DNA from: Diprion similis
Taxonomy: Eukaryota; Arthropoda; Insecta; Hymenoptera; Diprionidae
NCBI RefSeq assembly: GCF_021155765.1
Contig: NC_060108.1
Location: 18,563,025 to 18,627,024 of the forward strand
Reading direction: 5' to 3'
Length of the DNA stretch: 64,000 bases
Positions 23,177 through 35,100 of this stretch are shown here, one piece after another. The notes beneath the pieces were generated by a model. It was not told where the DNA came from and did not search any database. It worked only from the letters and a program-made list of their open reading frames with translations. The translations under genes were made by a program, and so were the position numbers. The first letter of the stretch is position 1. Each line of letters begins with the position of its first letter.

Positions 23177-25959
23177 TGCAATACACACACCGTTAACTGA
23201 AAATTGCTAAAGGCAGCCAGCTAAACGGGGCATTTTCAAGCTCGGCGTGCAATGACGAGGACCGGTGAGGGGAGCTTCGGTACAGAAGATTCCTATCGTT
23301 ACCGACAAATCACATTGCACGCACCGACGGTGTAATAAAGAACAGTTGGAAAAGCAGCATAATTAATTAGCTATGCTGTTTGTAAAGTATGGAATGCAAT
23401 AATATTCTCATTCCTGCACTAGTCATTGTACGACGTATCGAATTCGACCTTCTTACTATGGTTACCATGTTGAATGTTATATGGAAATATATACATACAA
23501 AAAATAAAATGAACAATCGTTTGTTATTACAATAAATTTTATTGCAAAGTCGAACTATAACGTATTACAAAAATTCATTTATTACAGCAAAGTGTGTCGT
23601 TGTAACATTTTCCTGCTGAAATGTCGGGGATGGATGGATCAGGTCTTATCGAAATATTTCACTGTTTTGTGTCCAGTGTCTATGCATATAATAACGACCT
23701 ATTCGAATTTTATTATATGTATTTAATTCGCTTCTGATTCTTTAAGTATCCAATGACGCCTGGTGCGCAACACCACCATAGAGTGCAGCACTGCCGATGT
23801 GTTGTGTGATGCATGTATGATGAGATCAGTGATATGATGTATATTTCGCCAGTCTCGCGCAATGTTTCAAATCACGTAACTCGTACCTTGACGAAATATG
23901 GAAATAAAAGTCTGTTGTTCACAGAGCTGCTGTGTCAGTCGTGAGTGATACACCGACGGACGCGGACGCTTTCCGATCTCAGTAAGAGTTAATACGTTGA
24001 ATTAAAACTCCGGCGTTAATTGAATCGCGCGGCATCGTAAATATCGAATATAACGTGATCCAGTTAAATACCTGCCATAATTTTACGTGTTTACTTCTAA
24101 GACAATTTTCAGTGTGAATATTCTGTAATTTCATCTAATAATCTGATGAAGAAAACAAAGGTCAAAGTCATCACGCAAATCCAACGTAAAAAAACTAACA
24201 AATTTTAGTTTCCACATCTCTTGTGGCTAGTGAAAAATATTAATTTGAAACATATAGATCTGAACCAATTTCATATCATTACATCAAAAGTGACTACAAG
24301 AAAAGTGACAGAAACGTGTTCTGTGTACAAAAAATTTAAAGTTCGAAATACTTTCGGTCACTTTTCGTGATTAAAAGTCGCGATACAATTTCTACGGAAT
24401 TCGACGTTCTGCAGCAAATAGGTAAGAACAATAAGTGATGTCATTTAGAGATACAAAAGCTATCATTGATGCCAATATCATCGGTTATGATTTATAGGTA
24501 CAAATGTTCTATATAAGGATTTTGTAAATAATGACTAATTTAAAATTCGTCATACACAATTTTTATTCTCAAATACATCGTGTTTCTGTATAATACTCAA
24601 AAATAAGCAGACAATCACTAGATAAAGGATCGTTGAAAGAATCTGACAGATACGCAATCAGATACATTTATGACAAATCCCATCTGCACTAGTTCCATTG
24701 AATTTTAAAATTCTCTTGAAAAGAAGCCACAGATAGTACTGGCAGCTTGTAAGAGCGAATTTTATCGTACGAATTTTGATATAATGGTAAATGATAAATA
24801 TATGAACGTGTGTCTTAATATTATACGAATACTAGGTTACAAAACATATTTCCTAATAATTATAACACATTTGCGTTATCAGAACGCTTGGTAACATAGT
24901 CAATCTAATGCGCACAGTAAACATATACCATTTCTCAAGTACAATGCTACTCAAGATTGATACGTTGATAGGCAGGTAAAATCTATTCGATAGTGTTGGG
25001 CAAATATACTATTATAGTGATCGGAACGAGCCAACCGATCTCGTGCCCCCATTGCGTGATAGTAAAATTACATCTTTGGCACAATAAATACGCTATCAAG
25101 CAGTCCGTTCATAAGCCGGTATTAATATAACACTATCATCAATTATCGAAATCAATCTTCAGTGTGCTTTAGTTTGAATATATGTCTAGGTACCGAATAT
25201 AAGTATGCAAATTTTTCAACACATCGTATTGGAAAAAACATACGTTAGAAATTATTGACTCGAGTATTCGAAGTACTTTCGTTTGTCCCGTAAGAACGGT
25301 TTTTGCTTGGACCCTAAAATTACACACAGCGGTATAAAATTTTACCGAAACACTAGTATTTATCAAAAATCTAATCGCTTAATTTTCAGGATTACCATCA
25401 ATTCAGCGATAGTTTGGATCCAACATTAGGCATCTAATGGTAGTCATTCCAATTACGTGTACAGTAAAGTACTGGATATAATTTAAGTTTAGTATTATCA
25501 GGCACAATACATATCACCTGAGATCGCAATTCGATTAGGGTGTAGTTATATGTAACATCGGCTTAACAGAGCATCATAATTGAGATCCTACAATGTATAC
25601 AATGTACATGCGAGTTATATGCGTATAATTAAGAATCTTTAAACTAAAAATATGAGTCAAATGTTTACCTATCTAACCATAAGGTGGATAAACTTTTTCA
25701 ATATTCAGTGACGGTTCACGTACAGTTTGGTTTACGATTCAATTAGTCTATAAATCTCGTTAGATTATGCACCTAACATTAATGTCAATATCTATCTGCT
25801 TGTCACATTTGAATGTGTGTACCTAACTAAATGTGAGAATAAAAATAAGTTTGTCATTAAATTACTCGGAACCAACGAGCAAACTTTGACATCTTTAATA
25901 AAGGAAATCTTGTTTCCTCGTAAACAGTAATATAATTCGTTTCTTTATATACTCTGACG
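23177..25959 (-). other. DARS2 promoter region and probable long Lrch 3' UTR
   Basis: 23177-23340 is relatively GC-rich and should contain the DARS2 transcription start (- strand). From about 23540 to 25959 no coding sequence is supported. A - strand AATAAA (23538-23543 on the + map) could end the Lrch transcript that uses the distal terminal exon, giving a 3' UTR of roughly 2.4 kb. A + strand promoter-like patch occurs near 23915-24030. Confidence 0.45.
23538..23543 (-). terminator. Candidate distal Lrch poly(A) signal
   Basis: Reverse complement reads AATAAA. It lies just before the DARS2 promoter region, as expected for tandem - strand genes. Nearer signals were not systematically excluded. 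Confidence 0.35.
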
Positions 25960-26121
25960 CTAAGCAGTTAAGTTGCTGGCTATTATTGGCGGAGATCCAG
26001 AGGCTGCTATGTGCAGAGGTGATCGCATTCGGTGGAATCTGAGTAGCTCTGCAACTGTGACTGCGACTCGGACGACACCACGACCACCTTCCAATACATC
26101 GCTAGCACAGCACACTAAGTT
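25960..26121 (-). CDS. Lrch: Lrch alternative terminal exon B (soluble form)
   Basis: Acceptor ATTTTGCAG|AAC is in the same phase 0 as exon A, so it can join the exon ending at 30507 in place of A. It encodes 53 residues to TAG. The start (NLVCCASDVLEGGRGVVRVA, VTVAELL) has the CH-domain end pattern seen in other LRCH proteins (C-x-x-x-D-[IV]-L-E ... V-x-V-x-V-T-V-x-x-L-L). The tail is hydrophilic to neutral with no membrane segment. It lies 3.06 kb beyond exon A's stop. Without this exon that reading frame would have no other explanation. Confidence 0.75.
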   Translation of the reverse strand, partial: NLVCCASDVLEGGRGVVRVAVTVAELLRFHRMRSPLHIAASGSPPIIASNLTA

Positions 26122-29100
26122 CTGCAAAATTTGGAAAACCCAAAATTAATCATTAGGAATGGTTTATAAAACTGATTAGTCAAGTTAAAATATTAGACTC
26201 GCATGGCAGTTTTAAAATGAATAATTTTTTGATAGAGCTCACCACCGAGGTTTTTTTATCAACCCATGCACTGTATGGTGTACAATCATTTAGTTACTGA
26301 AAACTGAAACTCCGTATAAAAAGGATATTTTATTTTAAAATGACGATATTACAAGGATATATTTTGGTTACACATTACGAGAAGGTACATCAGGTTGGTA
26401 AATGAAAAGGGAAGAAGAGAAAACAGAGTATTCAAGCATTTGTTTGTATCAAAGACATTTCAGAAGCAAGATAAAAACATCATGAGAGATCAGCGTAAAT
26501 TGAAAGAATCAAAACTTTACAACCCAAAAATCGTTTTTTTGTGAAATGTGTGATCTATTCGCATTTGAGATCTCGTTTCATAATCAGACTGAACATAATA
26601 AGTTTGACTTGAAAAATCGGGAAACTAGATCATTTTTTTTTTTTTTAATCCCAGACTTAAATCACAAATATTTCTTCAAAGAAGAAAATTAGCAAATAAT
26701 TTGGGATTGTCGAATATTGGCCGTAATGAATAATCACGTGTACTATATACCACGAGCATATGTATGTAGATTGCATATAAAGCACACATTCCTCCACTTG
26801 ATATCGCAAATTACATAGTTTTTGCACAGAATCTTGTGAATGTACATTATATAAATGTACAATTGCTCAGGTTGACCCTCAAACGAGTAACGTGCGAAGA
26901 GCATAATTATCGTCTCAGAATCAACCTGCGCAAAAATACGTGGAAAAATCTTTCATGGGTAATAATGTAATTGAAATAATGAAAATAGGTAAAAAGAAAA
27001 ATTCACTTGAAAATTTGAATTCATGCTGTGTAGTAGTGGTTCAAATTGACTTACACCATTATTTCAATCAACCACTTTATCTTTCATCTTCGTACCAATC
27101 ATCATATATACCTATCCAAAATAATTTTTTTTTCAATAAATAAATACTGATTGAAAATTGATTTATATCATACAATAATAAATTAAGAACGAATCCATAA
27201 CGATTAAAAGCAAACGCTTAAGCTTCTAATAAAAAACCAAGCACCAATTAGATTAATTAACTGATATACAATAACGAATATTAATAATAACGGAATGATT
27301 TCACTTCTACATCATACAACAAAGTCGTTAAATTAGTCAATTACTTCCCTCCGATAAAAATTGGTATCGTCAGCTGAGAGCTATCTCCTCATCCTATCTC
27401 AGAACTTGGTTCAACAAAATCTCACCAAAATCTCACCTCAGATTTTGGTTCAATGAAATCCCATCTCAGAATTTCGTTCAAAAACATGTCCTCGGAAATT
27501 ACTTTGGACATATGATGTTGTTCAACGAAATTCTAAGATGGGGTTTTGCTGAACGAAAATCTAGATGAGGTTTTTTGAAGTAAATTCTGAGATAGGGTGT
27601 TCTTGTTCTCAGCCGACGACATCAGAATAAAAACTATCCTTCAAATCCAGTCTTTTAGCATATCAATGTTCGTATCTGGGCGGGTGCCCAATTTTATTAA
27701 TACTGATTTTATAATTAAAATGCAGAATATAGACATCTGGTATTTACATTACAAACAAACCTTCACATCAGACCAATGTACAAATTAGTTGAAACTAGCT
27801 TCAATTTTAGGAGAGAAGTTATAAAAATAGGAACAAACACGGTTTACGTTTCTGTTCAAATATCCATCTGCCTAATGATAATCAAATTCCATTAACGTTA
27901 AACTCACTTTGCAACAATACAAAAAGTATTTTCAAAATTTGAAATGAAATGACAAAACTGAGATTGTTCAAAAATGAAAATAAAATAATATCAATTATTA
28001 TCCAGCTATTCCCTGCGAAAAATCGGTTGCCATTCAGCTTGGATATATATCATGACTAGATAGAACGTATCATTGAGACTAGAGGCTGAAACTTTGAATG
28101 GCAACAGTTCACTTAGATTTCAAAATATAATAATGCCTACGGGTAGATGAGATTGTTGCAATGACTGCTATGTAGCGAATATTATGCAAAGTTATTACAG
28201 TAGCATTGAAAATGAGTAATTGGTAATTCCTGCCTGAATTACAAAAGATTCCTGTGAAATGGTATAAATATAGTTCGCTAATTTGTACGTAGTTATTACA
28301 GTATAATCTAATACAATATATGTATGTAAATTTACGTTGTTACGAGTTCAAAGACAAATTTAAATGCTAGTATCAAAAATTGATGTCAATTCCAAACTTG
28401 TATCCAATAGGATAGAAACACGTGTCAAAATAACCATTTGGTATGTAACTTACACGAGGAAAAATTTCGCCTTTGAATCGAAGCTTCGTAATAAATTGAT
28501 TAATTGATTAATATTAAATATAATTCGTATTAATACTCGTGCTACGCGTATGAATTTTACACGTAGGTATACAAATACATTTGGCGCGCATCTATGAAAA
28601 TAAGTTAGCAGCAGCAGGAACGCGGTGACCCTGCTCTGCTATGTCCTGCCGTCTATGTTGGGCTATACTGCTTGAGAACTGTTCGTCCTGTAAATGTTTC
28701 TGACATATGCCGAATAATTTACACCGCAAAACGTTACAAATATTTTCTGATATGTTCGAAGAAACGAAAGCTCAATTAATAGTTACAGATACATCTGCTC
28801 ATTCTGGCAAGAAATTCTAATCGTTCACGGGCCAATCAATTCTCGAGAGCCTCGGCGTTTTGGTCGACTACACTAGGAATATCTAACTTCAAAGGCATGT
28901 TTAACGTTACAAAGCTAGATTCATTAGAACGCATAAAATATTTTCTTACAAAAGTGTTCTTACGTATCGCCAACTTGTGAAATAATCAGCCGTCTCTTAT
29001 TTTTTCATCCTTGACGCGTATTAATTAATAATTAAGCACCGTTTTGATATACATGTCCAGATTGCATTTAAGCGATTTGTTATATCCTACAAACTATGCA

Positions 29101-32100
29101 GCGAATGTTAATGCTAAGAATTACAGCTGTTGCAGCAAAATGATAAAAGGTCCATCAACTGTTCAGGAATTAACTTTCCTACTCAGGTATTGGAAAAATA
29201 TATAGTAGCATCAGAGTAGTAATAAACGTGGCAAAAAGCATCGCGGAGAGGACGCTGTCCTGAATCGTACGAGATGAACCTGCAGGTTCCTCGAAGCCCT
29301 CTAATTCAACAAGCGCTGATACTAGACGCCCGAGAGCCTCCAGCCCATAGGCATCCATGTAACCCACGTCCATGATCGCGTCCGCGTCCAACAACACCTC
29401 CTGCAACCAACAACCACACTAGTCAGTCCCAGTTTTTTACCTTCCAGACTCCCGATTCCCGTTTAAATCTACATCTCGTTAGAGTCCGCATTTCTTTTCA
29501 TTAATATCTTCATATATTTCTTGATAGCTTCTAACATCCATCTAACAATAATTCAACGAAAAATATCAATTCATTTTTTATACGCACTGTATTCGGCGAA
29601 TCATAATCTAACTTTTGACAATTTTTTTTCTCTTTACAGTTACTATTTTAATGACTAACTAATTCGGACATTTTCGATTAAGTATGACTCCTAAAACAAC
29701 AGCATTGTTACGACCTATCGGACACATAAGCAAATATCATCCATTGCATGCAGCTAAAACTTGTTCCTGCTTTCACGCGTTGTCAAATATTAATCTTCAC
29801 GTATTTTCAGGAAAATAAATGACACCGTTGTATTGTCAGTTACATTCGTGTACTGGGGAATGTAGAGAAGTAGGGACTGACTAGTAGTTGTTGGATTGGC
29901 ACGTTTTTCACTTAGAAAATTCAAATGACTAATTTCTTCACCGTTACCTACGCATTCACATAATCAGGCATGAAAAAGCTAAAGTAATACAATCCGTTAC
30001 ACCTTATCACTAATATGAGGTAGTGCTGATTAATATTGTCGTGATACTTAGTTTTTATATCAACTAAATCTACATCTTTCTTTCACCATGCAAATATTTA
30101 CTACATGTTCACTCCAAGAAATCAGCAGGACTAGCGAATAAATTGTCAATAAACGTGCGTTCAAGTTTTGAAAAATTGCCTGATAACTTGGTATCAATGC
30201 ATACAAATAAGACGAAACTATTTTGGCTTTATTGATTACAAAATACCTTTTTGATACACCCAATGTCTATTAAAGTGAGAGCTGTATCGATATGCAACAT
30301 TATTGTGCGGTATTTAAATAAATTTATCCAAACTGGGAACAAACGTGATAGGAGAATCAGAAACATGATCCCTTCTATAAGGCACAGGGTAATTTTTCCG
30401 AGAATAATAACATCTACTAATGCATGCAGGATATGAATCTTGAATACCAAATTTTATAATTTCGTGATACTTATTCTATAATCACTCTGAAAAGTATATT
30501 TCGTACCTCGTCTACTCCGATCTTTCTGCACGCTTCAAGAAAGTTGTCAACGTTCCGCCTACATCTTGCCATTGTCAGCTTCGGCTATATAGAGCAGAGT
30601 GATCAGTCAAATAAGACAAATCATATGGGAAGTAACATACGAAAAATCCTCACTTAAGCCTAAATATTTTTGTCACACCGTGTACAAGATTAAAAACTTA
30701 CCACAGCAGGAGAAGGAACGTGAATACTGGCAACAGAACGAGGTCTAACGTGGTTTGCCAGATGACAGAGGACAACACCGTCGGTCAACGCCGGCGCCAG
30801 GTCTTCTGGAAGAGCCATCTTCAGTCTTGTCTCTATGTGCTGTAGCAAAGGCAAAGTGAAATATAAACATGAGCACTTCGAAAAGTCACCAACAGTGATT
30901 TTCCTGCAGATTCATTCGATTAGGCTTGAAACTTACACTTCTAAGTTGTTCAATCAAGTCTGCCTCCTCTTTGGCTCGCTCGAATTCTCTGCGCATTGTG
31001 AATGAATATTTCTCAGGCACGTTACTATTCCATGTGACAGACCGTGTCGATTTAGGACTCCCACCATTTCTATTTGGACTCTTGTTACCTAAAGAAAAAA
31101 ATTTTTCCCATTGTTTTGAATAGGTAACTAAACTACTAAACTACCAACTAATGTTTGTACTAAAATTGTTTTAAAAAAATTGTGTAAAAAAATTAATTAC
31201 CATCCACGTATCCTATAGCAGTTTTGACGAGTCTTGGCGCATGACTTGGGCTAGAATTTATTGATGAAATGCTAGTGGAAGTTTTTATCGGTGAGTTAGG
31301 CTTTCTGTAAATTTGCTCAGTCAGTTTTCCGTTTTTGTTGTTATACTCGTTATTGCTACCGCCATTGAAAATGCCTGCATTTTGATAATTGATACGGGAC
31401 GGTGGTACTTTCTGTACCGGCCTTTTTAGAGAATTTTCATCGGTGAATATTTGCTTAGACTGAGAATTATCTTTGGATTGATTAGCATCTGATGCTTCGT
31501 TGCTGTGGGATTCGTTCGATGATTCATTGCCTGGCGGTGTGGTCTGCTTGCATAGCCTGTACACGCTAGGCCCTTCGTTCACCCTCTGCTGTCTCAAAGC
31601 CTCTTTGTATTCCCTTAAAAAAAATCGAATATACAATTATAATTATGATAGTTATTTTACCACAACTCAATAATTATATATCACATAAAAATATATAAAA
31701 CAGAAAACAACGAAAGAATAACAGAACTGAAAGAGAAAAACAAAATTGTTGCAGCACCGAACTTGGGTCTCGAAAGAAAGAGCGTTACCTGTACGTTTGG
31801 ATGTGATTCAAAGGCCTCTTTTCATCTCCATTGACCTGTGGCGAATTGTTGACTGTTGTTTGAATAGGTTGTATAGATTGCGAGGTGCCAAGGGGTGGTT
31901 CGTGTGTGATTTGGGTCAACGGAACACTTTCCAAGTGGCTGAAAAAACACTCTCAATAGCACCTCTCATGCACACATGCAAGTTACGCAGAACAATTTTC
32001 CGTCCATGGTACTGTTATTAGTAATTTAAAATACTAAATATTCACACTGGATATATAACAAATAAAGATCGGCTGGGACGTCGAACTGTCGCGTTTTTCA

Positions 32101-35100
32101 ATAATCAAAAGAAAAAAAAACCACAGAGAGAATATTGAAGTTGAAAATTGAATTAAAAAAAACATACCCTGATACAGTAGATGAATTTGGACAATTAGCT
32201 GCCGTTATTCTCCGCGGGTCACCACTATTATCAGATGTGCTTCTTTCCAACTTCCGCTTCTCAAGCTGGTCGTGCAGTATCATTGCCTGGAAGAATAAAT
32301 TTCATAATGAAACAAGAAATTTCAAATGTGAAATCTCCGTGGTTATACACAAGAAATATGCATAAAAAATGACAATTTATTATACCAACCTGAGGCTTGC
32401 GCATATTTAATTCAGAGGTTTCTTTATCATGTAGTTACAATTCAAAGTAATTGAAAAGAAACCCTTAAGCTTCAGGATGAGAATTCGTGAACCGCAAATT
32501 TGTATTCAACAACGCGTAAATGATGTAATAGTTGGATCCATCGAAAACTAAACGAAAAATTTAATCAAACTTTATCTACCTTTCCTAGTTCATCTTCGAG
32601 CGAGGTGTGCTCCCCCGGCGATATCGTGCTGGGTGTAGAAGTACCGCTGCACGTGCCATTGGTTGCTGCTGGTTCCCGGGCAGGCAGAGGGATGGACAGC
32701 GGTGAGCATTCTTGACGCCAAGGTCCGCGAACGTCGCCTTCGTGGACCTGGGGAATGAGAAGGAACTGAAAATGTGTTCCAAAAATAAGCTGAATCGTAG
32801 AGTAGCGTCTCTTGGATGAAAACTAAATTGAAACAATCAATAAAAGGACACCAACCCCAGGGTGGATTTCCTGCGACCATCGTTTGTCAACCCCGTCGCT
32901 TGTGCTGTATCCGCTGTCGACGTTGTGGCGTCTGTGGGACCTCGTGTCAAGGGTGGCGTGTCCGCGGGCCTCCAAGGGAATGCGTCGAGCCCTTCCGCCC
33001 CTCGCACGCTCGTGCTTCACGGCTTGTCTCTCAAGGTACTTGAAGATATGAATACGACCACGGGTGCACAACTGTAATGTAATGAATAACTTTGTGAATA
33101 GACGGAACAAGACAGAATTATATGAAATATCACGGTTGTCGACCTACCGAAGCAGGCGGCGAGGTCAGAGGGTTTTCCATCAGCTTGAGTTCAATGAGGC
33201 TCTTCATTTTCCTGAGCTCGTTAGGTAGCACCGATATTCGGTTTCCACTGACATCGAGCTTGACCAGCCGAAGGTACGTGAGCTCTATGAAAAATTAAGG
33301 TAAACAGGAATAACTTATTAAACGATCATACTTACGTACATACGTTTATACGTTTATACGTTTATATATTCCGACTAATTTTTACCTATCGGTAGCTGTA
33401 CCAAAAGATTACTCCTCAAGTCGAGGCTCCTGAGTCTTGGCAAATCTCCGATCCGCGGTGGAAGAGTAGATATCTCATTGCACCCAGCGTCGAGTTCAGC
33501 CAGCGCTGACATCCTGCCCAGTTCTTCGGGAAGGGAAACCAGCCGGTTGTGAGCGACGAGTAAAGTTTGAAGCGGAAGGCGGCATACTTCCCGTGGAAGA
33601 GTGGTGAGTTGATTGCGACTGTACGAGAGATAAGATTGATTGGTTTTATATATTTTTCCATGCTCGATCCTTGTTCAACTATTATTCATGCACGCTATTC
33701 GTATGTGTGATCGTTGAATCACCTCAAGTCAAGGTAGGCCAGGGACTGCAGCATGACGACGGTGTCGGGAATGACACGAATCGCATTGTGGTAGAGTTGA
33801 AGTTTCTCCAGAAAAGGGTACTCGGTTACTTCTTCAGGCAATTCCGCGAATCGATTTTTCGACAAATCTGCAACACAAGCGAATGCATACTTTTTAAACT
33901 CCGTATATTTGGTAATAGAATGCATTTCAATGTCCACGAAAAACCCATGTCATTTTACTCTGTTTTCCAAAGAAAAAATAATCTGAAAAACTTGACGGGA
34001 TATCCTTGACCACGAGAAATAATTAGCGTGATTAGATTTTTCGATAAAACGCGAAACATTTTTGTAAAAAAAATTATGTCGTTTTGACACTGCCACCGCA
34101 CGAGTTCTTCGAATCGATTACTTCATCGTAAAAACTCGACAAATAACATTTCCAACAATTTCCATAATACTTCAAGAATCTTGAAATATTAAAAGTGTTA
34201 ATCATATAGCTGGTAAATAGAATGAAAATTAGCTGTACAAGATGTAGGAAACAGTGTTTCTTTTATAAAAACAAAATCATTTTAGCAAAAAGATAGCAAA
34301 TATTGACGAAAAGAAGTTTTTACATTTAGAAATTAGAGATATACAAGTTCGCTATCTAATTCCAAAGCGTGTGATTAGAAATAAAAAAGTAGAGCCGGAA
34401 CGACTGCACGATTCGATGTTGAAAAATGTTGAAAAATACTCGTTTCACATAATACTTATCAATTAATAAAAATCCTATATATTTATTACTTATTAACCCA
34501 CATATTTATTAAAATCACTGTGATTAATCATCCAAAAAGTGTCATCTATATATAATATAAATTATCGAATTCGTGTACATAGACTGAGGGTAGAAATCTT
34601 CCATCAGCCTGTAGCAGTATTCGACATACAGCTTCAAGTACTCGTCAAGCTACCTGTTCCTGCTGCATGGTGTACGTACTACCATACGTATGCATTTGCA
34701 CACCCTTAGTGCACACTGCACATACACCTGAAACCACATATGCAATGTATGAAAGTGGGGGGTGTAGGAACTAAGACCACCGTGCAAGGTAATGATTCCT
34801 GAAGCATTTGTACCGACGGGCAGTCCCTAGTTTCCCCGTAGCAACAACAGCTGCGTTGCAAAAGGGCGCGGAGTTGGCCGGGGCGAGAGAGTGTGTATTA
34901 GTGAATGGGGCGTGCGAGCCACGTGCCCGTCTCCGAAGGGTGGCTCGCAACTCACAGCTGCTGCCGGCGCCGAACGCCCTGATCAATACGCTCCTGCGGG
35001 TCTCGGGGATCCTTCTTACGCTTGGCACGCGTAGAAACGAAACGAAGGGAGAGAGACCTGGAGGACGGGGAGTGAAGAAGAGAGAGAGAGAGACGAAGGT

